Of a stretch of DNA of 64,000 nucleotides, positions 25,099 through 34,977 are shown piece by piece. The stretch is from an uncultured Lachnospiraceae bacterium (GTDB lineage: Bacteria; Bacillota; Clostridia; Lachnospirales; Lachnospiraceae). Made by a program: the position numbers and the translations under genes. How positions within the stretch are numbered: position 1 is the stretch's first letter; each line of letters opens with the position of its first letter. The stretch is from contig CANQDT010000005.1 of the NCBI GenBank assembly GCA_947593735.1, positions 1 to 64,000 on the forward strand. The letters are read 5' to 3'. Below the pieces are notes generated by a model that was not told the origin of the DNA, searched no databases, and saw nothing but the letters and a program-made list of their open reading frames with translations.

Positions 25099-25726
25099 TT
25101 TTGTTTCCTCCTGTCCTTTGATCATTCACGCCGTCCTTTCCTGACTCCGGCGTCGTCCTGTTTCCAAAAAACTCTGATAACAGACGGCTTGCTTCCTCTC
25201 CTGCCGGCCGTTCCAGGCATCCGGCTTCCCCGCCGCGCCAGATCAATTTCTTTTTATCCGCCGTCGTGACGCCGATAACCGCCGCCGGGATCCCTGCCCG
25301 CTCCATCGCTTCCGCGAGCCTGTCGCCGTCTTCCGCGGCGATCAGCATACTGCCGGCGGAATCAAACGCGTAAGGGTTGATATCAAAATATTCGCATAAT
25401 TCTACCGTCTCCTGCAGAAGCGGCACCTTTTCCAGCTCTATTTCCACGCCGATGCGGTTCGCAAAGCAGAACTGCCATAACGCCGCGTAGATCCCGCCGG
25501 ATCCCGGATAATGGAGCGCGTAGAACGGCTCCTTCCGCAGTACCAGTTCTTCTCCCTTCATACCGGGATGACCTGCCGCCCGGCACATCTGCTCCCAATA
25601 CGAAAGCGAATACCGTTTCCGCAGTTCGTCTTTCAGACAGCGGGCGATCAGCCCGGTTCCCGCCATGCCGGCGCATCCGGTCATAACCAGATCCTTCCCG
25701 GCGGGGCTTCCTTCTTTTTTACTCAT
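25091..25726 (-). CDS. HypE/AIR-synthase C-terminal-domain protein
   Basis: A 211-aa protein matching only the C-terminal half of hydrogenase maturation factor HypE and related AIR synthases: GSGGIYAALWQFC (about 76-88), VELCEYFDINPYAFDSAGSMLIA (about 109-131) and IPAAVIGVTT. The N-terminal ATP-binding half and the HypE C-terminal cysteine are absent. Hydrogenase structural genes are not nearby. The function is unknown, and an ATP-dependent reaction is unlikely without the missing domain. Start and stop overlap both neighbours by 8 bp. Confidence 0.7.
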   Translation of the reverse strand: MSKKEGSPAGKDLVMTGCAGMAGTGLIARCLKDELRKRYSLSYWEQMCRAAGHPGMKGEELVLRKEPFYALHYPGSGGIYAALWQFCFANRIGVEIELEKVPLLQETVELCEYFDINPYAFDSAGSMLIAAEDGDRLAEAMERAGIPAAVIGVTTADKKKLIWRGGEAGCLERPAGEEASRLLSEFFGNRTTPESGKDGVNDQRTGGNKNG

Positions 25727-27122
25727 CCGGCGCTTCCTCTCCGGTTCCGACCGTAATATGTTCCGGCTCCGCCGAATATACGCTCGTATTGACAAGCACC
25801 GATTTCTTTTGTTCGCCGTTCCGGTAAATGTCCTTATACAGCTGCGCTTTGTATCCGGTCACCGCGCTCTGGCTGACAAATTCCTTTCCTGCCGGCACCG
25901 TGCTGTCCTCGTTATAAACCGGTTCGTCCGGAGCCTCATAGACTTCCAGCGTCTCCGACCGGAATTCAATCGTACGGTCTTTTGGTCTTGTTTCTTTTCC
26001 GTAAATGCTCATATAAAGATTGGCGCCGTCCGCGTCCGCGGCGATCAGGATCGGCGTTTTCTGATTGTTTTTAAACCGAAAATCCATCGCGCCCGTAGCG
26101 ATCGCCGCGTCGCTGGAGAGCGGCACATAATGTACGGTCATCGTATGATTGTGGCGTTCCAGGACTTCCAGTTCGGCGCGCAGCACCGCGTTGTATAATG
26201 TCGTAGAGACCTGGCAGACGCCCCCGCCAAAACTGTCTACGACTTTTCCGTTCAGATACGACCCCGCAAGGGCGTATCCGTTGCTGTCGTCGATCGGGGA
26301 AATCGCGTTCTGCACGGAGATCTCCTCGCCCGGATACAAAACCGTCCCGTCCAGCAGGGACGCCGCGCGCGCGATATTCTTCTTCCGGTTGTCATTCGAT
26401 CCGGAATAATCCGTGGAAAATGTTCCAAGCCTGTCTTTGATCGTTTTCAGTTCCTTCGCCGTATGCTCCGGCTGCTCTTCCCGCACAGCTACCTGGAACC
26501 GGAAATCCTCCCCGTCCCAGTCTTTGCGGATATAGCGTTTCAGACCGCGCACCGTAGCGTCGGGATCAAGGGATTCCCCTGCCCTCCCGTTCCGGACGCG
26601 CAGCTTGCCGTTCCGGCGGATGATCGACGCGTTCTTCGCGTGCGTTACAAAATCTTCGCCGTCTTCCTCAAGGATCCCCTCGATTTTCTTTCTCGCCACA
26701 GTCAGTTCGAGCGGCATATCAATCCCTTCGTATTCCAGGTCTTTTTTTTCTTTATACCGGCGGATCACATTGCCTGTTTTGCCAAGGGCGTACGCCTCAT
26801 CCACAACGTCCCCGTTCGTGCAGGTAAGGCCCAGATCCGCCATCGTAGCAGTTTGTTCCCTGTCTTTGTTATACAGCGTGACCGTCCTGCCCTCAAGCGT
26901 ATGTATGTACTCGTCGACCGCTTCCTGCGCCTGTTCCGGTCCTTTTCCGCCCATATCGATCCCTTCAATGGAAACGCCCTGGTAAATATAATTGTCGCTC
27001 GTGCCGGCTTTTGCCGTCGGCGCGAAAATGACCGCGAGCGAACCGCCCGCCATGGCGAGGATCACCAGAATCACAATCGCCGCGGCAACCGCCCGCCTCC
27101 ATTTATTCTTTCTTCGATACAT
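25719..27122 (-). CDS. VanW-family membrane-anchored protein
   Basis: A 467-aa protein with an N-terminal signal anchor (about residues 10-35). Two repeated peptidoglycan-binding-like domains (DUF4429/YoaR type) cover about 50-250, then the VanW domain (about 260-395) with YPGEEISVQNAIS and GGGVCQVSTTLYNAVL. VanW proteins are linked to envelope stress and vancomycin-type clusters but their reaction is unknown. No resistance genes are nearby, so this is not evidence of glycopeptide resistance. The start at 27122 has AAAGGAG; it overlaps the radical SAM gene end by 20 bp. Confidence 0.88.
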   Translation of the reverse strand: MYRRKNKWRRAVAAAIVILVILAMAGGSLAVIFAPTAKAGTSDNYIYQGVSIEGIDMGGKGPEQAQEAVDEYIHTLEGRTVTLYNKDREQTATMADLGLTCTNGDVVDEAYALGKTGNVIRRYKEKKDLEYEGIDMPLELTVARKKIEGILEEDGEDFVTHAKNASIIRRNGKLRVRNGRAGESLDPDATVRGLKRYIRKDWDGEDFRFQVAVREEQPEHTAKELKTIKDRLGTFSTDYSGSNDNRKKNIARAASLLDGTVLYPGEEISVQNAISPIDDSNGYALAGSYLNGKVVDSFGGGVCQVSTTLYNAVLRAELEVLERHNHTMTVHYVPLSSDAAIATGAMDFRFKNNQKTPILIAADADGANLYMSIYGKETRPKDRTIEFRSETLEVYEAPDEPVYNEDSTVPAGKEFVSQSAVTGYKAQLYKDIYRNGEQKKSVLVNTSVYSAEPEHITVGTGEEAPDE

Positions 27123-28785
27123 GATCTGCTCCTTTCTCATCGAACAAACGTTCTAATTCCTGTATCGTCTCCGTCCTCGCGCCATAGGTCAGCGGATTTC
27201 TCTCGCTGTAGTCGAATAAAACCACCGTCCCGCCGAACCGTTCCATATGCGCCTTTCCAAGCAGCCCGCGGCTTTTCAGATAGGCGTGATATTCCTTCCG
27301 GCTGTTCCCCTCGTCCGCCGCCCACTCCGGCCGCTTCCTGATATCCTCCCGCAGATACAGATCATACAGCAGGCGATCTTCCAGCCGGTCGCGGTCGACG
27401 CACGGGATGCGCTCCAGCGCGAATTGTCTCAGGTTTTCATATCGCGCCATCCGGGAATGATTTTTGCCATCCCATTGCCGTTCCTGATAATATTCCGCCA
27501 GCTCCCGATAAAAATCATAGGGATTGTCATAAAACGAAAGCAGGTACGGCAGCGTGGTACGGTACTGATTGCTATTATAATAGACTTCTACCATTTCTTC
27601 AATTCTTTTTAGTTCGATCACATCATCAAACGTCAGCCAGTCGGTTGCGAGCACCTCGTACGGCGGACAGCTTTCATATACAATCCCGTATTCCCTCCGA
27701 TGTTCATACAGAGAAGAACCTTTCAATACTTTTAAAAATCCGAGCTGGAGCTGATCCGGCTCCATCGCGTGGACATCCGCAAAGGACTGCCGGAACGTCC
27801 ACAGGTCCTCATATGGGAGCCCCGCGATGAGATCCAGATGCTGGTGGATGTTCCCCAGCGCATGGATCCGCGCCGTCATCTCCTTCAGGCGCGCAAGATC
27901 CGTCGTCCGCCGGATCGCCCCGAGCGTTTCCGGGCAGGTGGACTGCACCCCGATCTCCAGTTGGATCAGACCCGACCTCATTGTAGAAAAAAGCGCGAAT
28001 TCTTCCTCCCCGAGCAGATCGGCGGACAGTTCAAAATGAAAATTTGTCACGCCGTTGTCGTGTTCCGCCAGATACCGCCATATTTCGTTGGCGTGCCGCC
28101 GGTTACAGTTGAACGTGCGATCCACGAATTTTACCTGTTTTACATGATGATCCAGAAAATATTGCAACTCATCCCGGACCAGGGAAAAACTGCGGAACCG
28201 CACGTTCTTATCCACAGACGAGAGGCAGTAGCTGCACCGGAACGGGCAGCCCCGGCTCGTCTCATAATATAAGATCTTATTTTCAAACGGCGCGAGATCG
28301 TCATAGACAAACGGGAGCCGGTCCATATCCAGCAGCTCCCGCGGCGGCGTAACCGTGATGCGCGCGCCGTCCCGGTATACGATCCCCCTGACCTCATTCA
28401 ACGGAGTCCCCGCCATAAGTTCGGCAAAGGTTTCTTCCCCTTCGCCGACCATGATCCCGTCGAGAAACGCGTGCGCTTCCAGCAAGCGCTCCGCGTCGTA
28501 GGATACTTCCGGTCCCCCGAGCCAGACCGCCGCGCCCGGCAGCACTTTCTTCAGTTCGCGCGCCACGGAAAGGATCTGCGTAATGTTCCAGATATAGCAG
28601 GAAAAGAAATACATATCGCCCCGCTGCAGATACAGGTCGCGCAATATCTCGTCTGTCCGCTGGTTGATCGTATATTCCCTGACCGCCACATCCGCGCCGG
28701 TATCCCGCGCGAAAGCGCGAAGGCTGTATACCGCAAGATTGGAATGAATATATCTGGCGTTGACCGCCGTTAGAATGGCTTTCAT
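27103..28785 (-). CDS. B12-binding radical SAM protein (DUF4080)
   Basis: A 560-aa enzyme. Residues 1-130 form a cobalamin-binding-like Rossmann domain; the radical SAM cluster motif C-x3-C-x2-C is at Cys180, Cys184, Cys187, followed by the barrel (to about 390). The C-terminal third is the DUF4080 domain. The family is widespread in gut Firmicutes and its substrate is unknown. It ends inside the VanW gene start and begins 10 bp after the GH13 gene, so all may be one operon. Confidence 0.9.
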   Translation of the reverse strand: MKAILTAVNARYIHSNLAVYSLRAFARDTGADVAVREYTINQRTDEILRDLYLQRGDMYFFSCYIWNITQILSVARELKKVLPGAAVWLGGPEVSYDAERLLEAHAFLDGIMVGEGEETFAELMAGTPLNEVRGIVYRDGARITVTPPRELLDMDRLPFVYDDLAPFENKILYYETSRGCPFRCSYCLSSVDKNVRFRSFSLVRDELQYFLDHHVKQVKFVDRTFNCNRRHANEIWRYLAEHDNGVTNFHFELSADLLGEEEFALFSTMRSGLIQLEIGVQSTCPETLGAIRRTTDLARLKEMTARIHALGNIHQHLDLIAGLPYEDLWTFRQSFADVHAMEPDQLQLGFLKVLKGSSLYEHRREYGIVYESCPPYEVLATDWLTFDDVIELKRIEEMVEVYYNSNQYRTTLPYLLSFYDNPYDFYRELAEYYQERQWDGKNHSRMARYENLRQFALERIPCVDRDRLEDRLLYDLYLREDIRKRPEWAADEGNSRKEYHAYLKSRGLLGKAHMERFGGTVVLFDYSERNPLTYGARTETIQELERLFDEKGADHVSKKE

Positions 28786-28795
28786 CTTCCTGTAA

Positions 28796-30883
28796 TCATC
28801 CTTTTAAAATCATACCGCTGACCGCGGGGACTTCCAGATAGATCTTTCCTTCCCGGACCGGATATTTCTGTCCTCCGGCCGTATGCCCTTCCTCGGAAGT
28901 CTGCATGATCAGCTCCATCCATTCTCCCTCCGGTACGCCGATCAGCCAGACGTCCAGGGTCATCGGCATCTGTTCCTGATTGTTGTTGCATACGATCACA
29001 TAATGCTCCTGATCGGTAAACCGTCCGTACGCGATCACACCCTGTTCGCTCCGGAGCATTTTCAGTGAACCGTTCCGGAACGCGTCCACCCGGTGGATCG
29101 CGATCAGGTCTTTGTGAAGCGCAATCAGGCTCTGATCCTCATGCCCCCACGGATAACTGCGCCGGCTGTCCGGGTCGGTCCATCCGCACAGGCCCGCCTC
29201 ATCTCCATAATAAATCGTCGGGCAGCCCGGCCATGTCATCTGGGCAAGCACGGCTTCCCGGAAAATCCCTTTGTTGATCCCTTCCCCGGCAGCCGCCGCG
29301 CCCATGGACTCGATCCTTCCCGCCCGCCGGTTCGTCCTGGTCAGGAACCGGGAATGGTCATGGTTGGACAGCTCGTTCATCGCCGCCTGCAGGGACGGCG
29401 TTTCCATACGGGACATATTATGGTTCATGGTTTCCTCAAAGCTTCTCCCGTTGTTGAACAGATCCTGCCGGTATTCGTTGCTGTGTTTCTCCAGTCCGGT
29501 AAAAAACCATGAAAACGGTTCCATGAACGCGTCATAATTCATAACCGTGTCCCACTCGCCCCCGGACAGCCACGGAGATGGATCGCCGTAATGCTCCGCG
29601 ATGATGAGCGCGTCCGGATTTACCGATTTGACTGCCTCCCGGAAGTCATGCCAGAACTGGTGATTATATTCGCTGCTGTGCCCCAGGTCGGCGGCGACGT
29701 CCAGTCTCCAGCCATCAATATTATATGGCGGTGCCAGCCATTTTTTCGCTATGCTCATGACATATTCATGCAGTTTTTCGGAATTTTCATAATTCAGCTT
29801 CGGCAGCGTGTCAAAACCCCACCAGCCGTCATACGTATCGTTGTTCGGCCAGGCGTTTTCATCATAAAACCGGAAAAAACTCCGGTACGGGCTGTCCGCC
29901 GATTCATACGCCCCCGGCTCGTACGATCCGCTTAATTTATAAATGCCTTCCCGGTCCATCCATTTGTTAAACGAGCCGCAGTGATTGAATACCCCGTCGA
30001 GGATCACTTTCATGCCCCTCTTGTGAATTTCTTCCACAAGGCGCGCGAACAGTTCGTCGCTCGCTTTCAGGTTCGCCGGGTCGGCGGTACGGCTCGCGTA
30101 TTTCGCGGCGTACGCGTTTGTCCTCTCCCATTCCGCCAGCGGCGCGCCCTGATCCACAACGATCTTCCCGAAATGTGGGTCGATATGGTCGTAATCCTGG
30201 CAGTCATACTTATGGTTAGACGGCGAAACGAAGATCGGGTTCAGATAGATCGTCTCCACGCCGAGCTGCTGCAGATAATCCAATTTGTCCATCACGCCCT
30301 GCAGATCTCCCCCGTAAAAATTGCAGACGTCCAGGGCGGACGGGACGGCGTCCCAGTGTTCCGTCTTCCGGACCGGTTCCCCGTTCACATAAATATATTC
30401 CCGGTCAACGACGTCGTTGGACGGGTCGCCGTTATAAAACCGGTCGACAAAAATCTGATAAAAGACGGCGCCCTTCGCCCACTCCGGGATATGATAATCC
30501 GGGATGATCTGAAAATTATAATACGTGTTCAGCTGATTGGACGCCCCGAGCTTGTTATAATAAACATGGGCCTGCCCGGACACCACTTCAAAAAAGTATC
30601 GCCTGATCTGATCGCCCGGCGGCAGGACGGCCTCATAATAATCAAAATATTCGTCGCTGCTCTTCCTGTTTGCCGGTATCCGGTGGTCGTCGCAGATGAC
30701 CCATACTTTATCCACATTTTCTTTCGCTGTGCGCAGCCGGACATGTACCTCGTCCTGCGCGGTCGGCTCCGTCGGGAACCGGTAATAGCGGGTTCCGTCG
30801 GAAAACAACGCTTTTTTATCCAGAAGCGGTTTTGTATGCCAGACATACCACGCCAGTTTTATTATTTTATTTAACTGATCCAT
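28796..30883 (-). CDS. GH13 alpha-glycosidase (neopullulanase/cyclomaltodextrinase-like)
   Basis: A 695-aa cytoplasmic enzyme acting on alpha-glucans such as malto-oligosaccharides or glycogen-derived dextrins. It has an N-terminal CBM34-like domain (1-130) and a catalytic barrel with all conserved residues: Asp395 nucleophile in GWRLDVA, Glu430 acid/base in IAEHYGD and Asp509 in SNHDH. A C-terminal beta domain follows. No signal peptide. It may work with the glycogen genes glgCD in this window, though they are 20 kb away. The exact specificity cannot be read from motifs. Confidence 0.9.
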   Translation of the reverse strand: MDQLNKIIKLAWYVWHTKPLLDKKALFSDGTRYYRFPTEPTAQDEVHVRLRTAKENVDKVWVICDDHRIPANRKSSDEYFDYYEAVLPPGDQIRRYFFEVVSGQAHVYYNKLGASNQLNTYYNFQIIPDYHIPEWAKGAVFYQIFVDRFYNGDPSNDVVDREYIYVNGEPVRKTEHWDAVPSALDVCNFYGGDLQGVMDKLDYLQQLGVETIYLNPIFVSPSNHKYDCQDYDHIDPHFGKIVVDQGAPLAEWERTNAYAAKYASRTADPANLKASDELFARLVEEIHKRGMKVILDGVFNHCGSFNKWMDREGIYKLSGSYEPGAYESADSPYRSFFRFYDENAWPNNDTYDGWWGFDTLPKLNYENSEKLHEYVMSIAKKWLAPPYNIDGWRLDVAADLGHSSEYNHQFWHDFREAVKSVNPDALIIAEHYGDPSPWLSGGEWDTVMNYDAFMEPFSWFFTGLEKHSNEYRQDLFNNGRSFEETMNHNMSRMETPSLQAAMNELSNHDHSRFLTRTNRRAGRIESMGAAAAGEGINKGIFREAVLAQMTWPGCPTIYYGDEAGLCGWTDPDSRRSYPWGHEDQSLIALHKDLIAIHRVDAFRNGSLKMLRSEQGVIAYGRFTDQEHYVIVCNNNQEQMPMTLDVWLIGVPEGEWMELIMQTSEEGHTAGGQKYPVREGKIYLEVPAVSGMILKG

Positions 30884-31154
30884 CGTTCCCCCTGCTCCAT
30901 CTGATAATCTGTTTCTGTTCCCGGTTTATTATATACGATTGCCCTCCAGAAGTAAAGAATACAGCAAGGAAAAAGGACAGCGGCGTACGCTGTCCTTTTC
31001 GGAGAAGGTATTTTTGTTACTTATGGGGTGTAGCAAAAATATATAATGTATTGGGGGGTTACAAGTATTATTATACTCATTCCTCCGCTGTCATGTGCAC
31101 AAACATCATAAAATTTTTCTTCTTTTTTTGTGCAACATTGATAATTTGCACCGT
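30884..31154. other. Intergenic region between ftsH and the GH13 gene
   Basis: About 270 bp. It holds the ftsH terminator (30964-30998), an AT-rich segment on its ftsH side with a TATAAT on the minus strand (near 31070) lacking a clear -35, and the GH13 ribosome site. No gene was recognised. Confidence 0.5.
30964..30998 (-). terminator. Terminator after ftsH
   Basis: A perfect 12-bp inverted repeat (30970-30981 with 30987-30998) with a 5-nt loop, followed on the minus strand by TTTTTCC. It is about 155 bp past the ftsH stop. Confidence 0.85.
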
Positions 31155-32969
31155 TTACGCAAACAAAGAGGCAAATTCCTCCCCGTTGATCCTCTCTTTT
31201 TCCAGCAGCAGCGCCGCGCACCGGTGAAGAACATCCATATGACATTCGATGATCCCTTTTCCGCGGGCGTAACACTCGTCGACGATCCGGCGGATCTCCA
31301 TATCGATCTCTCCCTGGATCCGTTCCCCGTAGGAGCGCTGATGTCCCAGATCCCTGCCCAGGAATACTTCCTCGCTGTCATTGTCCCCGTAATGGATCAG
31401 ACCCATTTTCCCGGACATCCCGTATTTTGTTACCATGTCGCGCGCGCGCGACGTCGCGACCTTGATATCGTGGGACGCGCCCGTCGTCACATCATCAAAA
31501 ATAAGTTCCTCCGCGATCCTGCCGCCGAGCGTTACCGTGATATCCTGCAGCAGCTTCCCGCGCGTCATGAATACATTGTCGTTCTCCGGCAGCGGCATCG
31601 TATATCCGGCGGCTCCCGGTCCGGTCGGGATAATGGAAACGGCATGCACCGGTCCCACATCCGGGAGCAGATGGAACAGGATCGCGTGCCCTGCCTCGTG
31701 ATACGCGGTGATCCTCCGCTCGCTTTCCGGAACAAGCCTGCTTTTCTTTTCCGTCCCGACGCCAACCTTAATAAAGGATCGTCGGACATCCGCCTGCGTG
31801 ATAAAGGCGCGGTTTGCCTTCGCGGCGGAGATCGCCGCTTCGTTCATGAGATTTTCAAGATCCGCGCCGGTAAATCCCGCCGTGGTCCTCGCGATCTCAT
31901 GCAGGTCAACATCCTCCGCGAGCGGTTTTTCCCTGACATGGACCCGCAGGATCTCTTCCCGTCCGCGCACATCCGGCGCGCCGACGTACACCTTCCGGTC
32001 GAACCTGCCCGGCCGCAGGATCGCGGGATCGAGGATATCCACCCGGTTCGTCGCCGCCAGTACGACGATCCCCTCATTGACCCCAAATCCGTCCATCTCG
32101 ACCAGAAGCTGGTTCAGCGTCTGCTCTCTCTCGTCATGGCCGCCGCCGAGACCGGTACCCCTCCGCCGCGCGACCGCGTCGATCTCATCGATAAAAACAA
32201 TGCACGGCGCGTTTTTCTTCGCGTCCTCAAACAAATCGCGCACACGGGACGCGCCCACGCCGACAAACATTTCTACAAAATCGGAACCGGAAATGGTGAA
32301 GAACGGCACGCCCGCCTCCCCCGCGATCGCTTTGGCGAGCAGCGTCTTCCCGGTTCCGGGCGGTCCCTCAAGCAGCACGCCCTTCGGGATGCGCGCACCG
32401 ATCTTCGTAAACCGACCCGGATTCCTCAGAAACTGGACGATCTCCTGCAGTTCGTCTTTTTCCTCCTGCAGGCCGGCAACATCCGCAAATGTCACGCGTT
32501 TTCCCGTATCCTTGTGCAGCTGGGCGCGGCTTCTCCCAAAGTTTGCCATTTTTCCGCCGCCCCCGGCGTTCATGCCCATCATCATATTTAAGATGACAAA
32601 CAAAATGATTATGCCGAATACGTACGGCAGCAGCGACATCAGAATACTCTCATGCGGGATATCCTCCACCTCGACCGGGAGCGTGCCGTCCCATTCCCGG
32701 ACCGCGTTCTCCGCCGCCTCCACGTTGGTGACGTAAACCTCATACCGGCTCCCATCCTCTTTTTTCACCGTGATCTTCCCGGCAGAGCCCTGCGCGTTCG
32801 GCGAAATCGTGATCTTCTCCACCGTTCCCGCTCTCACGTCCTGTTCCGCCGTCTCAATCCGGTAATAGCTGTGCAGCATCGACGGATCGATCCATGTACT
32901 GATCAGAATGACGCCGAGGACGATCAGAAAGATCAGCGTAAAATTCCAATTACTTTTTTTCTGTTTCAC
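31155..32969 (-). CDS. ftsH: ATP-dependent zinc metalloprotease FtsH
   Basis: A 604-aa membrane protease that degrades membrane and regulatory proteins. Two transmembrane helices (about 8-27 and 108-132) flank a periplasm-side domain. The AAA domain has Walker A GPPGTGKT (202-209), Walker B IVFIDEID and the second region of homology; the zinc site is HEAGH (424-428). Length is normal. It follows hpt by 21 bp in the conserved tilS-hpt-ftsH order. Confidence 0.97.
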   Translation of the reverse strand: MKQKKSNWNFTLIFLIVLGVILISTWIDPSMLHSYYRIETAEQDVRAGTVEKITISPNAQGSAGKITVKKEDGSRYEVYVTNVEAAENAVREWDGTLPVEVEDIPHESILMSLLPYVFGIIILFVILNMMMGMNAGGGGKMANFGRSRAQLHKDTGKRVTFADVAGLQEEKDELQEIVQFLRNPGRFTKIGARIPKGVLLEGPPGTGKTLLAKAIAGEAGVPFFTISGSDFVEMFVGVGASRVRDLFEDAKKNAPCIVFIDEIDAVARRRGTGLGGGHDEREQTLNQLLVEMDGFGVNEGIVVLAATNRVDILDPAILRPGRFDRKVYVGAPDVRGREEILRVHVREKPLAEDVDLHEIARTTAGFTGADLENLMNEAAISAAKANRAFITQADVRRSFIKVGVGTEKKSRLVPESERRITAYHEAGHAILFHLLPDVGPVHAVSIIPTGPGAAGYTMPLPENDNVFMTRGKLLQDITVTLGGRIAEELIFDDVTTGASHDIKVATSRARDMVTKYGMSGKMGLIHYGDNDSEEVFLGRDLGHQRSYGERIQGEIDMEIRRIVDECYARGKGIIECHMDVLHRCAALLLEKERINGEEFASLFA

Positions 32970-32990
32970 TTGTCTTCTCCTTTATGCCCT

Positions 32991-33512
32991 CTATTCCTGT
33001 TCCACAACCCCGATATACGGAAGATTGCGGTACTTCTGCGAGTAGTCCAGACCGTATCCCACGACAAATTCATCCGGGATCTCAAATCCCACATAGTCCA
33101 CCGCCACATCCCTGACCCTCCGGTCCGGTTTGTCCAGCAGAGTACAGAGCTTCAGGGAAGCCGGGTTCCTTTGCATGAGCGTCGGGATCATATAACTGAG
33201 CGTCCTGCCCGAATCAATAATGTCTTCCACGAGAATACAATGCTTCCCCTCGATGTTTTCATCCAGATCCTTCCGTATCCGGACAATGCCGGAGCTGGAT
33301 TTTTCATTGCCATAACTGGACACGCTCATAAAATCCATCGTGCATGGCACGGTCAGCCTTTTCGCCAGTTCGCAGACAAAAAATACGCTCCCTTTCAGGA
33401 CGCCGATCAGATGAATCTCTTTTCCCTCGTATTCGCGGTTGATCTGAGCCGCGATCTCCCGAATGCGCGCGTCAACCTTTTCTTCCTCAATCATGATCCG
33501 AATGGTATCCAT
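32991..33512 (-). CDS. hpt: Hypoxanthine phosphoribosyltransferase
   Basis: A 173-aa purine salvage enzyme making IMP or GMP from the base and PRPP. The PRPP-binding motif ILVEDIIDSGRTL stands at about residues 94-106, and the C-terminal VGYGLDYSQKYRNLPYIG is typical. AAGGAG precedes the ATG, which lies inside the 3' end of tilS (26-bp overlap). Confidence 0.96.
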   Translation of the reverse strand: MDTIRIMIEEEKVDARIREIAAQINREYEGKEIHLIGVLKGSVFFVCELAKRLTVPCTMDFMSVSSYGNEKSSSGIVRIRKDLDENIEGKHCILVEDIIDSGRTLSYMIPTLMQRNPASLKLCTLLDKPDRRVRDVAVDYVGFEIPDEFVVGYGLDYSQKYRNLPYIGVVEQE

Positions 33513-34890
33513 CTTTTTCTTCTCCTTCGTATGTAATCTCCATGATCTTCTCCGTCGTGCCGCTTACCTTGCAGGAACTCGAAATCCTTCCCCCGATGAT
33601 CCATACAATGTCGCTCCCATCCGCTGCCACCAGGCAATTCCCCCTTTGGCTCCGCCCGGTTTTGCTGTCGATAAAATACCGGTTCAGCTTCTTGCGGTGG
33701 CCGGCGTCGTCGATCACGATGCCGTCGCCCGGCATCGGCGTGCGGATCCGCAGATTTTGTTTTATTTTATCATAATCAAAGGTCTTTGTATATTCTTTCC
33801 TGGAAACCGTTTGCCCCGCATATGGGAAAACCGAGACGGTCACCGTTCCCCGTCCGTCCGGGAGCCGGTAAACGCCGGGGCCGGTTATCTCCACGCCCTG
33901 CCACGCGTTCCGCGCGTCCGGCGCTCGCTCCCCCGCGCGTTCAAAGCGGAGCCGGTCGTACTCGCGCACCGCGGTGATCCCATATGGAAGATGGATCTGT
34001 TTTCCGGTTCCTCCCGCGCACAGCTTCCTTACCTGCTCCACATGGACCGCGGCGATATCCTTTTTCCCTCCGCACGCGCGGGCGATCGCCTCTTTTATGA
34101 TCTCGCCCTGCAGGAACGGCTCCTGCGCGCCAAGCTCCGCGACCGTCCAGTCCCCTTCCAGAAACTCTCCCACCCGGAGCCGCACGGCGTCGCTGCACGC
34201 GCGGAGCAGCGCGGCTGTCTGCGCCATATGGGAAATCGCCTCGCGATTGATCGCCTCCATCTCCGGCAGGATCCGGTGCCGGATCCGGTTCCTCGTATAA
34301 TCCGGGGCTTCATTGCTCGTATCCGTACAATACTTCAGTTTATTCACATTCAGGTAATTCCATACCATCTCTTTGGTTATCAGAAGCATCGGCCGGAGGA
34401 TCGTGCCGTATGGCGTCCCGGTAACCGGAGCCATGCCGGAAAGCCCGGAAAGCCCGGTTCCCCTGCACAGATGGAACAGCATTGTCTCCGCCTGGTCGTT
34501 TGCCTGGTGCGCCGTCGCGATCTTTCCGGTTCCCCATTCGCGTGCGACCTCCCCCATTTTTTCATACCGGTAGATCCGCCCGGCTTCCTCAACGGTCCTT
34601 TTCCCTTCTTTTGCCAGCTGCCGGACGTCTGCGCGGAACAGAAAAAACGGAACGCCCGCTTCGCCGCACAGCCGCTCCGCGAACCGCGCGTCCCGGTCCG
34701 CTTCCTCTCCACGCAGCCCGTGATGCGCATGGACGGCAGCCAGTTCAAACGCTTTTTCTTCCCGATACCGCGTCAGAATATGAAAAAGGCAGACAGAATC
34801 GCTTCCTCCGGATAATCCGAGGACAATTCTGTCTCCCTCCTCTATCATCTGATGCTGCTCCATATAAGCTTTGACCTGTTCGTACAACAT
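33487..34890 (-). CDS. tilS: tRNA(Ile)-lysidine synthase
   Basis: Modifies the wobble cytidine of tRNA-Ile(CAU) to lysidine so that AUA codons are read. The 467-aa protein has the PP-loop SGGSDS (27-32) for ATP binding, HHGLRGEEADRDA (about 55-67) and the C-terminal TilS domain with PMPGDGI and RRSQRGN-like motifs. It overlaps hpt and follows spoIIE by 87 bp. Confidence 0.95.
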   Translation of the reverse strand: MLYEQVKAYMEQHQMIEEGDRIVLGLSGGSDSVCLFHILTRYREEKAFELAAVHAHHGLRGEEADRDARFAERLCGEAGVPFFLFRADVRQLAKEGKRTVEEAGRIYRYEKMGEVAREWGTGKIATAHQANDQAETMLFHLCRGTGLSGLSGMAPVTGTPYGTILRPMLLITKEMVWNYLNVNKLKYCTDTSNEAPDYTRNRIRHRILPEMEAINREAISHMAQTAALLRACSDAVRLRVGEFLEGDWTVAELGAQEPFLQGEIIKEAIARACGGKKDIAAVHVEQVRKLCAGGTGKQIHLPYGITAVREYDRLRFERAGERAPDARNAWQGVEITGPGVYRLPDGRGTVTVSVFPYAGQTVSRKEYTKTFDYDKIKQNLRIRTPMPGDGIVIDDAGHRKKLNRYFIDSKTGRSQRGNCLVAADGSDIVWIIGGRISSSCKVSGTTEKIMEITYEGEEKDGYHSDHD

Positions 34891-34977
34891 TTCGATACCC
34901 TTTGATCTGCCCGGAGAACGCTTCTCCGTTTTCCATTTTGCTCTCTTTTGTCATCTTACTTGAAATGGGAGCAAAAA

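Noticed and set aside
25719..27122. Vancomycin resistance gene
   Set aside because: VanW-domain proteins occur widely in susceptible Firmicutes; no vanHAX, vanR or vanS genes are nearby.
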